NCBI GenBank assembly: GCA_027490195.1
Contig: JAIXYN010000069.1
Span: 1 to 64,000, forward strand
Source of the DNA: Verrucomicrobiaceae bacterium
GTDB lineage: Bacteria; Verrucomicrobiota; Verrucomicrobiia; Verrucomicrobiales; Verrucomicrobiaceae
Length of the DNA: 64,000 nt
Reading direction: 5' to 3'
How positions within the stretch are numbered: the first letter of the stretch is position 1; each line of letters begins with the position of its first letter. Shown here one piece after another: positions 54,408-63,498 of the stretch. Both the position numbers and the translations under genes were made by a program. The notes beneath the pieces were generated by a model. That model was given only the letters and a program-made list of their open reading frames with translations, was not told the DNA's origin and did no database searches.

Positions 54408-57400
54408 ATGAGCAACATCGCTTTTGAAAAAGACGCAAGTCAAGAAGCTAGGATACCCAAGATGTCAGGCATGCCCGTCGGGAGATTGGTGGAGCTTAAT
54501 GCCGCCGCTGCTGATGCCCAGGCAACCTGCGAGCGTTGGCACTCAGAACTGCAATCCGTACAGGAACAGCACCGGGCGCTGACGCATGAAGTGCGGCAGA
54601 TGTCGCGGCTGCATGAGCAGAAGACTTCAGAAGTGAACCGTCTCCTGAGTCTTGAGGCAACTCAGAACGAGCAACTGGGCAAGCTGAACGGACACCGGGA
54701 GCTGCTACAGAGCCGTCTTCAGGAGATCAACGCCCGCTATCTGCAAGATCAGGGCCGGTTGCAACAGACTCAGCAACAGCTGAGTGAATGGGAGAGTCAC
54801 AAGCAGTCGGTGGAGGCACAGGTGGCTGCAGCGTCCAGGCAGCTTGCAGGGCTGAAAGCAGAGTCGGCATTGCTGGAGGAGCGCAGCTCCGAACTCTCTG
54901 ACCTTCTGCAGAAGGCCATTGATGAGGTGACCCGCCAGCAGGAGCGCATTGTCGAGGCGCGCGGCTTGGTGGTCCGTCATGAGACGCGGCAGCAGGAGCT
55001 GACGATCAACATCGCGCGGATGGAGGTGAGTGCCCAGCAGACGGAGGCCAACCTCAAGCTCAAACAAGACCGTCTCAACTACTTGGAAGAAGCTGGCAGC
55101 AAGGCCACCGGTCATGTCGTGGATCTGACTTCGCGCTATCAGGTCTTGGAGCAGAATTTCACGCAACTCACCGCACAGTGCCGGGAAAGCGAGAACTCCC
55201 TCAACATCACCCGCAGAGCCATCGCCGAGGAACGGGCGCGCCTTCAAGAATCACGACAGGCCGTTCAGGAGACCAGCCAGCACCACGCGGATTTGCAGAA
55301 TGCAGTCAGAGATCTGGCGGGCCAGCGAGTGGAAGCGGCAGCGGCTCTCGGTGAACTCAAGTCTGAAGCCGTTCAGCACGAGCAGACCTTGATCGTGCTC
55401 CGTAAACAACGGGCGGAAAGGCAGGCCGAAATGGATGAACTTCGCGCCTGCGAGCAGACCATCGCGCAGGCTCTGCTGTCCCGCCGCAGTGAACTCTCGC
55501 GCATGGAAGAGAAGCTGGGTATCACCTTGAATGAGTGCTCCGAAGTCACCCGGCAACTGGCCGATCTTGGCCGTGAGGTGGCCCAGCTCGAGACGCAAGA
55601 AGCAACCTCAGCGCAGCAGATTGAGCAGTTGAACCAGGAGCTTGTTGATCTTGGCATCAAACGCCAGCAGGTGCAGGAACAGATTGCTGACTCGGAAAAT
55701 TCTCTGGCCGCGCTGGGCGAGCAGCACCGCGCGCTTGGCGCAGAGATCGTCATACTCGTCAACACCCGGCAGTCCACCGCAGACGCTTTGCAAGGCTGCC
55801 GCACTGAGCAGGCCGCTGCGGAAGAGCGGCTGAAGAACACCCAGGATGACTGCCTGGCCGCCGAAAAACGCCTGTCCTCCTTGAATCAGACCCTGCAAGA
55901 ACGTCAGGAGCAGGAAGCCATACTTGGCGATCACATTCACGTGCTGGAGCAGCAGTCCCACCAATTGGAGACGCAGACTCAGGAGCAGACCGGCAAGCTC
56001 GAAGCACTGCGCCAGGAACGCATTGGTGCCGAGATCTCGATGCAGCGGCTCAGCCAGCAGCATGAAGAGGCGGGCATCCGCTTGGAAAGTCGGCATGCGG
56101 AGATCGACACCACTGCGGCGCGGCTTCAGCAGGTGCTTCATGACTGCCAGCAAGCTGAAGAGCGACGGATGGCCTTGAGTCATGATGTGGAAAATCTACT
56201 CATGCGGCAGCAAAATCAGGAGATGATCCTGCGTGAAGTCGAAGCCCAGATCGCCCGGCGCGAACAGGAGCGGGAAGCCTCAGCCGCAGGAGCCCGCCAG
56301 TCCCACCAGGAGCATGAGGCAGCCGTAGCAGCTGTCGTGGCAGCCCGCAGAGAACAGGCCGAGCAACAGGCCGGTGTCATTGCGGCCACCGCCAAGCTGT
56401 CAGAACTTCAGTCTGCAGTTCAGGCGACGGAGCAAACCCTCACCACTACTTCTGCCAGCCTTGCCGGTCAGGAACAAAAGCTGGTGGAAACCCGCAGCGC
56501 ACTCGATGCCGCATCGCAGGAACTCCTGTTGGCTCATGAACTGAAGGTCACTCTGGAGGCGCTGACATCCCGGCAGGCAAGCGTGGCTGCCGCCGAGCAG
56601 CATCTGGGAATTTTGGGACGCCAGGTGGACGAAGCTTCCAAGCGTCGTGCCCAGCTCGACGCCACCCTGATCGACATCACCCAGCAGCTCGCCACCGCCA
56701 CCACAAGCTGTGACGCAGTGAACCAGCAGGAGACCGAAACCCGCCAGCGTCTGAAACAGATGGCTGCGCAGGAAAAAGAACTCCGCCAGGAAATCGCCAC
56801 ACTGACCACCTCCGCGCAACAGAAGCGGGTGATGTATGATGAATTCCGTTCTTTGTCGAAGGATGCGCGCGAGCTGCACGATCAGGAAAGTGCCGAACTC
56901 GCTGTGCAGATCAAAGATCTGCGGCAGCAGCTCGGCGGCTGGGAAACGCAGATCAGCACCCTGCTGGACTGGAAAGAGCGGATGGATCTATGCCTGAACC
57001 GGTTGCAGCAGGCCGATGCGGATTCATCGGAATCTCGCAACGCGAAGGAGGAAATTCAGATGGCACTCGGCGCTCTGCGTCAGATCATGGAGCGCCTTCA
57101 AGCCACCAAATCGGAATCTGCCGGCACGCCATCACGGCAGGCCGCTGCTGAAGGCACCGCCACATCCCGGACCGGCAATGCATCTTCCGCTGTGTCCTCC
57201 TCAGAGACGAAAACTGGCAGCGCTCTGCTCAGCGAGATCAGGCCAAACACCCGCCTAAGCCGCCTGCGTGAAGAGCTCCAGCGTGAAGAGAGTCGTCTGA
57301 ATTTTCTACGTCAAAACACGCGTTCCCTCGAACTCCGTGCCCGCACCCGCCCGACGATCCAGTCTGCTCAGGAAGGTCAGGAAGGCATGACTCAGTGGGA

Positions 57401-57533
57401 AGAGCGGATCAAGCGCGCTGCCGTTGATGAAACGAATCTCTTGGAAAAAATCGCTGCACTCAAAGCTCAGATAGCGGAACTCCGTGGCGAAGCCCAGACG
57501 ACGTCCCCAATGTCCATGGACACTATTGGTTGA
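54408..57533 (+). CDS. long cytosolic coiled-coil protein, function unknown
   Basis: A 1041-residue protein with no leader and no membrane segment. From about residue 30 to 850 it is almost unbroken heptad coiled coil, rich in Gln, Glu, Ala, Leu and Arg (QEQHRALTHEVRQMSRLHEQ, VEAQVAAASRQLAGLKAESA). The C-terminal ~150 residues become Ser/Thr/Ala-rich (SAVSSSETKTGSALLSEI) and end in a second helix pair (LREELQREESRLNFLRQN). It looks SMC- or myosin-like but lacks any ATPase head, so it is not an SMC protein. Possible roles: cytoskeletal filament or cell-shape scaffold (crescentin-like function), inferred from architecture only. Confidence 0.75.
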   Translation: MSNIAFEKDASQEARIPKMSGMPVGRLVELNAAAADAQATCERWHSELQSVQEQHRALTHEVRQMSRLHEQKTSEVNRLLSLEATQNEQLGKLNGHRELLQSRLQEINARYLQDQGRLQQTQQQLSEWESHKQSVEAQVAAASRQLAGLKAESALLEERSSELSDLLQKAIDEVTRQQERIVEARGLVVRHETRQQELTINIARMEVSAQQTEANLKLKQDRLNYLEEAGSKATGHVVDLTSRYQVLEQNFTQLTAQCRESENSLNITRRAIAEERARLQESRQAVQETSQHHADLQNAVRDLAGQRVEAAAALGELKSEAVQHEQTLIVLRKQRAERQAEMDELRACEQTIAQALLSRRSELSRMEEKLGITLNECSEVTRQLADLGREVAQLETQEATSAQQIEQLNQELVDLGIKRQQVQEQIADSENSLAALGEQHRALGAEIVILVNTRQSTADALQGCRTEQAAAEERLKNTQDDCLAAEKRLSSLNQTLQERQEQEAILGDHIHVLEQQSHQLETQTQEQTGKLEALRQERIGAEISMQRLSQQHEEAGIRLESRHAEIDTTAARLQQVLHDCQQAEERRMALSHDVENLLMRQQNQEMILREVEAQIARREQEREASAAGARQSHQEHEAAVAAVVAARREQAEQQAGVIAATAKLSELQSAVQATEQTLTTTSASLAGQEQKLVETRSALDAASQELLLAHELKVTLEALTSRQASVAAAEQHLGILGRQVDEASKRRAQLDATLIDITQQLATATTSCDAVNQQETETRQRLKQMAAQEKELRQEIATLTTSAQQKRVMYDEFRSLSKDARELHDQESAELAVQIKDLRQQLGGWETQISTLLDWKERMDLCLNRLQQADADSSESRNAKEEIQMALGALRQIMERLQATKSESAGTPSRQAAAEGTATSRTGNASSAVSSSETKTGSALLSEIRPNTRLSRLREELQREESRLNFLRQNTRSLELRARTRPTIQSAQEGQEGMTQWEERIKRAAVDETNLLEKIAALKAQIAELRGEAQTTSPMSMDTIG

Positions 57534-57575
57534 ACAAGCCACACAAGGCTCCAGTGGTTCGATTTGCTTGTCAGC

Positions 57576-58430
57576 CTACCTAGGTCGTGGGCGGCGGCGC
57601 GGACTGACGATCCGGGCGTGTGCGCTGAGTTGCATTTTGCGCCCCACGACAAGCATGAGCATGACCACCACGGCACGAACCATCCACCAGCGCTCCGAAC
57701 TGGGGGCGGCGGGTGTATCTTTGGGGTCGCTGGGGTTGGCGGAATTGACCGCAGGGGTTCCTGCAGGTCCAGACGTGACGGGGGCAGTGGGCCGTTCAGG
57801 CATGTCTTCGCCGGCTGGGGCAGGGTGGCCGGCCTTCTGCTTCTTCTCCGCCTCCTGGATGAATGGATCGTCTGCGTAACCGGTGTCGTAGAGATACTCC
57901 GGCTCCTGCACGCTGAAGGTCACATCTTCAATCTTCCCGTCCTGCTCAAAGATGCCGTGGATCGTCTGCATCGGCCCGGTCTGCTCGAAGATCTCAAAGC
58001 CCAGCCAGAAGTCCTCCAGCACCTTGCCCTCGATGGTTTGCACGAAGGTCACATCCACATTCCGTGCCGCGTATTCGATCTCTGACATCGGCGGTGTCAG
58101 CGCAGCATCCGGCCACACCGGCTCAAAGCGCACGCCTGAGCCCAGCATGGCCTTCTGCCGGTTGATCTCCACATGGATGTGCTGGTTCAGGTAGGTGCTG
58201 ATGCGCGGCTGCGCAGCGGTCAGTTCCGCCATGCTGATTTTCTTATCGCCATCCGTGTCAACGCTGGTAAACCGCGTGAGCGTGAGGATGTTGAACGTCA
58301 GCCGGATTTCGAGCTGGTGAGGTTTGGGCCGCACGCGCATCTCACTTTGGTCTGCGGGGTGACCGTGAGCGGAATGAGTAATGACGAATGAAAGAATGGC
58401 GAATGCAGCCAGAATACGGAGGCTCTTCAT
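57576..58430 (-). CDS. exported EF-hand protein with C-terminal membrane anchor
   Basis: A 284-residue protein: signal peptide (ILAAFAILSFVITHSAHGHP), one EF-hand DTDGDKKISMAEL (about residues 61-73), a beta-rich middle (VRFEPVWPDAALTP, VLEDFWLGFEIFEQTG), a Pro/Ala-rich linker, and a membrane helix near the C-terminus (RAVVVMLMLVVG) followed by a basic tail. It may bind calcium outside the membrane. Start ATG at 58430 overlaps the preceding gene's stop by four bases (ATGA), so it is the third gene of a minus-strand operon. Family not recognised. Confidence 0.75.
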   Translation of the reverse strand: MKSLRILAAFAILSFVITHSAHGHPADQSEMRVRPKPHQLEIRLTFNILTLTRFTSVDTDGDKKISMAELTAAQPRISTYLNQHIHVEINRQKAMLGSGVRFEPVWPDAALTPPMSEIEYAARNVDVTFVQTIEGKVLEDFWLGFEIFEQTGPMQTIHGIFEQDGKIEDVTFSVQEPEYLYDTGYADDPFIQEAEKKQKAGHPAPAGEDMPERPTAPVTSGPAGTPAVNSANPSDPKDTPAAPSSERWWMVRAVVVMLMLVVGRKMQLSAHARIVSPRRRPRPR

Positions 58431-58906
58431 GCCTGAGGATGTGAAAGGCGGCGGCATCGGATGATGCCATAGACGAGCACGGACAGGGCGAGGGCAACAA
58501 AAAGTACTTCGTCCGATATGTGCTTGTCGGGGCCGCCGCTCAGGATTTTGTAAGCCGACATCGCAGGCAATGAGAGGCCGAAGAGGACCGTTATGACGAA
58601 TGTGACGGCCCACCGAAACAACCGGCTGGTGGGTGCTTCGCTCGATGTAAGGCTGATGAGTGCAAAGCCGAGGCTGAAAGCCAGGATACCGGACAACATT
58701 GACCATGTCTCATCTGGGAAAAGGTATTCCACCCATAGCGTCAGACGAGGCTGCAGACTTTCAGGTTTTGAATACCAGACGTACTCGGAAATTTGAATCA
58801 GATTTCTTCCCGCGAAGTAGGCGATGAACAGAAACCAGCCAAACAAAACGCCGTCCACGACGGCCAGCAGCCGTCGCCTCCAGCGTCTGTCTGGTTCATT
58901 CGTCAT
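58427..58906 (-). CDS. multi-pass membrane protein, function unknown
   Basis: A 159-residue protein with four hydrophobic segments (VVDGVLFGWFLFIAYFAG; LSGILAFSLGFALIS; WAVTFVITVLFGLSLPAM; VLFVALALSVLVYGII). The ATG at 58906 overlaps the stop of the upstream propeller-PHP gene by four bases; its own stop overlaps the next gene's start by four bases. Such tight coupling on both sides suggests it acts with them. No family recognised. Confidence 0.7.
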   Translation of the reverse strand: MTNEPDRRWRRRLLAVVDGVLFGWFLFIAYFAGRNLIQISEYVWYSKPESLQPRLTLWVEYLFPDETWSMLSGILAFSLGFALISLTSSEAPTSRLFRWAVTFVITVLFGLSLPAMSAYKILSGGPDKHISDEVLFVALALSVLVYGIIRCRRLSHPQA

Positions 58907-61900
58907 TCCAGCGTGATCCACATCGGCGAAACCCACACCAGTTCTCCATTAGTTTGCTCACCCCGGAAGTAGTAGTAACTGGTCTTGCCCTTCTCTGGCT
59001 TCGGATCAGTCCATGTAAGATTGATCTCTTTTTCCTTGGGTGCGTTCATGGGGATCTCGACGTTGTCTTTGATCAGAGTCACTTTTTCAAAGGGCATGGT
59101 GCCGATGAGTTTCAGCGTAATCGTGGGTGCGTCTTTGACGGCGAACTCGTCGCCCATCATGTGCTCCTTGCCATCGGCGGCTTTGCAGCGGCTGTCGGCA
59201 ATGATGTTGTCGGTGGCACCATAAGTGTGGCGTTGCTTCATGGCTTTGAGGATGCCCTCGCGGCTGTAATCTTCGGCCAAAATCATGGCGTAGCTGATGT
59301 GCGTGCTGCCGTGGTCGCTGCTGCTTTGGAAGCTGAATTTGTAGCCTTTGGCAAAGGCGTCAGACACCCAGCCGCCTGGTTCCCAGCCTCCGATGGCATC
59401 GTTCTCCGTGGGGCAGCGCGGGCAGCCGGGGTACTCGTAGTTCTGGCGTGCGCCTTGGTAGATCTCCACCATCGGCTCGAATTCGCCGCCCCAGTTGCGC
59501 CAGTCGGTGCCCATGGTGCCCACGCTGGTGTGGCTGGCGCAGACGCCGTTGAATTTCTTGAGGTATTTGTACAGCATGTTGGTGTCTGGGGCGGGCTCGT
59601 GTACGCGCGGATCGCTGATGGGCAGGCGTGGCAGGGTGCGCACGCCGCGCTGGGCGAAGACCACATTGCGGTGGCCTTCGGGATAGCTCACGCTGCGCTC
59701 ATAGCTGAACATGGGAGTGAAGCTCTTGGGTAGGAAAAAGGCATCCGTGGTCTTCTGTGTGAGCCACCAGGTGTACTCGCGCCCACCGCCATTGTCGTGG
59801 TCGCCATTGCCGATCCAGTCCATGGACGCGGCATCGATGGCATAGCGCCACATGTCCTCCAGCGGGCCGTCATTCGCGCCATCGCCGCTGATCTCGGTAT
59901 GGCGGTGAAATTCACCGCGCAGGATCTGCCGCTCCGTGCCACCGATGGTGGAGCGGTAACTGCGGATGGCTCTCAGTTCGGCGCGTTCTGCGGTGGTGCG
60001 TTTGCTTGGCGCAGGATTGTCCAGCACGGCGGTGCTGAGCGGTTGCAGTTCGCAGGGCTTCACGGCACCCTTGGCGTTCAAGCGGCTGAAAAAGACATCG
60101 TTGTCAAAGGGGTCCTTGCTCGCGTCCAGCCCGGCGTTGCCGCCTTTGCCGCCCGGAGTTTTGGCGCGGTTGAATTCGGTCACGCGATCTTGGCGATGAT
60201 CGCTGCTGTGCGCGACGAAAAGCGTCTTAGGTCCGGCGGCGAGTGCTGGGAGATTGTACAACAGGTTGTCGCTGTGCGGGATGGTGATGGGGCCGACCCA
60301 TTCCTTGCCATCCAGATAAGCCGCCACGCTGCCCCAGGTGCTGCCCAGCGGGCCACGGAAACTGTTGAGCCGCGTGCGAGCGATAAGCCAGATACGGCCC
60401 TCGACATCGCAGATGATGCGGCCGAGATTGTTGTAAGTCTGCGGGCCGCTGGCTTCAGCGTGGGAACCCGGTGCGCCTTTGCGCTCTGCGGGACGCTCGA
60501 AGGCGAGGCCATCGGGAGCTTCGGGACTCTTGGCTGGAGCGGGCGCGGTCACATCTGCACCACGACCTTTGCCTTTGCCCTTGCCCCGTGCTCGGGCTGC
60601 CACCGCTCCGGGCAGCGCATCCGCGATCTTGCCCTGCGGCTCCTGCAATGTCTTGCCGTCCCACACCACGATGCCGATCTCACGGCTGCGATACAAGCCG
60701 ATGCCGTCATTGCTATCGTAGGCACCCCAGTCCTTGCCCCAGGTTTCACCGCTCTTTTCAAACGCGACCCACACCGAGCCCTGATGATCGTAAGCCACGG
60801 AGGCTCGCGCTTCGTATTGCGCAGTGTTTGCCACTGGCATGGGTTTAAGTGGGCCGTTGCCATCCGCACCAAGCATGCACAGCCACACATCGTAGTCGCC
60901 CTTCTCATAGCTGTCCCAGGCCAGCGCAAACTGGCCGCTGCCATCGGCGCGAGGGTCAGCGCTGATCGCGGGATTCCAGCAGTTGCCGGTGCTGTTTGAA
61001 ACCGTCTGCGCAGGTGCCCAAGCACCTTCCTGCTGCGTGCGTGTGCGGATCTCAAACTTGCCGTCTTTCGCCGCCATCCACGCCACCATCACGGTGCCCT
61101 TGGTGGAAAGAGCGGCCACGGGACAAAGGTCGTTGCCGGGAGAGGTGGACAGGTTTTCCACCGGGCCGAGTTTTCCTTCTGCAAAGTGGCGCGACAAGAT
61201 TTCAAAATTGCCGTCCACACGCTCGCTCCATACGATCCAAGCGCCGCCTTTGCCATCCAGAGCGACGGCGGATTTGTAGATGTCACGTCCGTTTTCGGTG
61301 ACGGGGATGCGCTCATCCTCCCACTTATTGACTGTGCGCAGATGCAACCAGAGCTGATCGCCGCCTGAAGGAGTGGCAAGGAACGAGAAATCCTCCGGCT
61401 CCTTTTCAAGGCGCTTGGCACGCTCATCACGATCGAGGCCAGTTGTATAGCTCTGATAAACGAGGAAGCCGTGGCCATTGGGGCCCATGGCGAGGGCAGG
61501 GAAGTCATCGTCCGTGCGTTCCGGCGAAATGCGGCGCAGATTGAAGGCCGTTTGTTGAACCGCAATGCGTCCTTCCAGCAGATCCAGCGGTTCGCCGGGT
61601 GTCAAATCGGCCAGTTTGAAGGAAACCTTGCCCTGAGCGGTGGTGACTTCCACACTGCTTTCCGGGGAGATGTCCTTGAGCTTCACCCACACGCCATTTT
61701 CAAAAATGGGACCGAGTTGTTTCGCCATGGCGCCGATCTTCTTCGGATTGTTGCCACGCGCTTTGTTGGGACCTGCGCCCTGTGGGGTGCGGGTGCTGGC
61801 CTGCCAGGCGTTTTTACCCTTGAGCGTGTCCTTTTGCTCAAAGCGATAGCCGCTGACCTCCTGCACCTCTCCGGGTGTGACCGTGATGGAGCCGTCCCAG

Positions 61901-62004
61901 ACGGTGGATTCTTTGTCATTGAGACCGAGCTGGATCAGCAACTCGGTGTCTGCGGCAGCCGCGAAGCTGACAAGCAGGATGAAGGGGATGATGAGAAGAT
62001 TCAT
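58903..62004 (-). CDS. large secreted protein: beta-propeller plus PHP-like metallohydrolase
   Basis: A 1033-residue protein with a signal peptide (IIPFILLVSFAAAADTE). Residues about 150-460 are propeller-like repeats (AVALDGKGGAWIVWSERVDG, AALSTKGTVMVAWMAAKDGK, SVAYDHQGSVWVAFEKSGET). A Lys/Gly-rich linker (GKGKGKGRG, about 470-482) follows. The last third (about 690-1033) has histidine and aspartate motifs of the PHP/DUF3604 kind: GEFHRHTEISGDG, GNGDHDNGGG, ASHTSVGTMG, SSSDHGSTH. It likely cleaves a phosphoester or related bond outside the cell. First gene of the three-gene operon. Confidence 0.85.
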   Translation of the reverse strand: MNLLIIPFILLVSFAAAADTELLIQLGLNDKESTVWDGSITVTPGEVQEVSGYRFEQKDTLKGKNAWQASTRTPQGAGPNKARGNNPKKIGAMAKQLGPIFENGVWVKLKDISPESSVEVTTAQGKVSFKLADLTPGEPLDLLEGRIAVQQTAFNLRRISPERTDDDFPALAMGPNGHGFLVYQSYTTGLDRDERAKRLEKEPEDFSFLATPSGGDQLWLHLRTVNKWEDERIPVTENGRDIYKSAVALDGKGGAWIVWSERVDGNFEILSRHFAEGKLGPVENLSTSPGNDLCPVAALSTKGTVMVAWMAAKDGKFEIRTRTQQEGAWAPAQTVSNSTGNCWNPAISADPRADGSGQFALAWDSYEKGDYDVWLCMLGADGNGPLKPMPVANTAQYEARASVAYDHQGSVWVAFEKSGETWGKDWGAYDSNDGIGLYRSREIGIVVWDGKTLQEPQGKIADALPGAVAARARGKGKGKGRGADVTAPAPAKSPEAPDGLAFERPAERKGAPGSHAEASGPQTYNNLGRIICDVEGRIWLIARTRLNSFRGPLGSTWGSVAAYLDGKEWVGPITIPHSDNLLYNLPALAAGPKTLFVAHSSDHRQDRVTEFNRAKTPGGKGGNAGLDASKDPFDNDVFFSRLNAKGAVKPCELQPLSTAVLDNPAPSKRTTAERAELRAIRSYRSTIGGTERQILRGEFHRHTEISGDGANDGPLEDMWRYAIDAASMDWIGNGDHDNGGGREYTWWLTQKTTDAFFLPKSFTPMFSYERSVSYPEGHRNVVFAQRGVRTLPRLPISDPRVHEPAPDTNMLYKYLKKFNGVCASHTSVGTMGTDWRNWGGEFEPMVEIYQGARQNYEYPGCPRCPTENDAIGGWEPGGWVSDAFAKGYKFSFQSSSDHGSTHISYAMILAEDYSREGILKAMKQRHTYGATDNIIADSRCKAADGKEHMMGDEFAVKDAPTITLKLIGTMPFEKVTLIKDNVEIPMNAPKEKEINLTWTDPKPEKGKTSYYYFRGEQTNGELVWVSPMWITLE

Positions 62005-62102
62005 GGTCTGGAAGCGGCGTAAAACGAAGGCGGCACGCCAATCTCGCGCAGAGTTTTGCAGAAGACTTTAAGGGCAGAGTTCAAGACGCTGCTCAGAGGC
62101 AA

Positions 62103-62549
62103 TCAGTCTGCCATCAGTCCGGGCTGCGAGTAAGCCGCCAAAAAAGCCTCTGGAGTCATGACTGGAAGACTGCTGCCTCCAAAATCAGAAATATTACGGG
62201 TGATAAAAACATCCGCTGCCCCCGCGATGGCCGCCGCCATTTGAAGTGAATCCTCGAAATCAGAGATTCCATGGCTTCTCCACATCATTGCTTCACGGTG
62301 ACCGACAGTTGGTACATCGACCATCTCTAACAACGTGTCCATCATCACGGCTGTATCTTCAGACGAGTGCTGTCTTTCGTGGTAGTAGGCCAGAATTGGG
62401 AGGGTATGCCATGCCACCATACCTTGATGCACCCCAGAATCACAGAGCATGATCACTTGCTCGCTCGCTGCCTTGCCGGGGCGCGGCAGGCCGGATGATT
62501 CCAAGACCAAGCTGTCCAGCAGCACATTGGCATCCAGCAGAAGTCTCAT
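62103..62549 (-). CDS. PIN-domain ribonuclease toxin
   Basis: A 148-residue PIN-fold protein: LLLDANVLLDSLV with the first acidic ligand (Asp6), a central DFEDSLQMAAA acidic cluster and FITRNISDFGGS, the ordered acids of an RNase toxin. The ATG at 62549 overlaps the stop of the upstream small gene by four bases, the layout of an antitoxin-toxin operon. The frame stays open upstream, but this start gives the standard PIN N-terminus. Confidence 0.85.
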   Translation of the reverse strand: MRLLLDANVLLDSLVLESSGLPRPGKAASEQVIMLCDSGVHQGMVAWHTLPILAYYHERQHSSEDTAVMMDTLLEMVDVPTVGHREAMMWRSHGISDFEDSLQMAAAIAGAADVFITRNISDFGGSSLPVMTPEAFLAAYSQPGLMAD

Positions 62550-62800
62550 GACTTGCGCAGGTGCTTGTGATTGATGTGAGTCAGCCAGGCATCGTTCGGG
62601 TCGGTGATCCGACGCGCGGAGCCTCCCCATTTTTGAACAAATCCAGTGGGTTTTTTGGGCAGTGTTGCCGGCACCTGAGCAGGCATTGATGCAGCTACTT
62701 CGAAGGAAATAGCATCGCCCTCGACATGAAACTTCACCCAATGATCCCCGCTGGACAGTCCAAGAGTCCCAAGAGGTGTGGATGTTGTCAGCGTGTTCAT
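62546..62800 (-). CDS. antitoxin of the PIN toxin pair
   Basis: An 84-residue protein encoded directly before the PIN toxin on the same strand, overlapping it by four bases. The N-terminus looks beta-rich (GDHWVKFHVEGDAISFEV); the C-terminal part is positively charged (GGSARRITDPNDAW, HINHKHLRKS) and probably wraps the toxin. No clear DNA-binding family recognised; assigned by operon position. Confidence 0.65.
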   Translation of the reverse strand: MNTLTTSTPLGTLGLSSGDHWVKFHVEGDAISFEVAASMPAQVPATLPKKPTGFVQKWGGSARRITDPNDAWLTHINHKHLRKS

Positions 62801-63044
62801 TGGGCGAGGGTAACCGCCTGCACTCAAATCGTCAAGCTGTGGGGGCTCTGCATGCTTCCGAGGTTCATTAGGCGAAGTCCTAGTTCGCCATCAGCACTCG
62901 CAAAAAGCGTCCCTGCGAAGAGACTGATTCTCAAGAGGCTTTGGAAGCCTTTTTTGATTGTCCTTTGGCATGCGGTGCGCTTGATTTTTCCGGTTTTCCG
63001 TATTCTGGAAAATTCCGCACCTCTTATCTCATACACCACACCCC

Positions 63045-63395
63045 ATGAAGAAAATCGCACTCACCCTCCTGCTTGTCGTCGCCAGTCTTGGCTCTGCCTC
63101 TGCCGATGCAGTCATCAAGGATGTCATGAAGAAAGATTTCAAGCCCGAGGACGCCATCGCCAAAAAAGTGGGCAAAGGCGAAGCCACCGACGCTGAGCTG
63201 GACACTCTGATCAAAGATGTGGCGGCGATCAGCGCGGCCACGCCATCGAAGGGGGACAAGGGCGTCTGGGCCGAGAAGACCAAAGCCATGTCCGCAGCGC
63301 TGGCCAAGGTGAAAGCCAAGGACGCCAGTGGCATGAGCGAGTGGAAGAAGGCCGTCAATTGCAAGGCCTGCCACGACGTGTTCAAGGGTAAGTAA
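63045..63395 (+). CDS. small c-type cytochrome with C-terminal haem site
   Basis: A 116-residue exported protein: signal peptide (IALTLLLVVASLGSASAD), three Ala/Lys-rich helices, and a haem motif CKACH near residues 108-112, only four residues from the end. A CxxCH near the C-terminus on a four-helix scaffold is the layout of cytochrome c-prime. It probably carries electrons in the periplasm. An intrinsic terminator lies 26 bases downstream, so it is its own transcript. Confidence 0.8.
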   Translation: MKKIALTLLLVVASLGSASADAVIKDVMKKDFKPEDAIAKKVGKGEATDAELDTLIKDVAAISAATPSKGDKGVWAEKTKAMSAALAKVKAKDASGMSEWKKAVNCKACHDVFKGK

Positions 63396-63420
63396 GCTTT
63401 GGCACATCTGATTTTTCGGG

Positions 63421-63455
63421 GGCTCCGCTCGCAAGAGCGGAGCCTTCTTTATTTC
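63421..63455 (+). terminator. intrinsic terminator after the c-type cytochrome gene
   Basis: Arms 63421-63430 (GGCTCCGCTC) and 63435-63444 form a perfect 10-bp stem with a GCAA tetraloop, followed by TTCTTTATTTC. Direction is plus, directly behind the cytochrome gene. Confidence 0.9.
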
Positions 63456-63498
63456 TGCTTCTTGCGTGTCTGGGAGGATGCTCCAATATCCGCCAACC

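Noticed and set aside
59797-60999. 400-codon plus-strand frame opposite the propeller-PHP gene
   Set aside because: Antisense shadow; no recognisable protein features.
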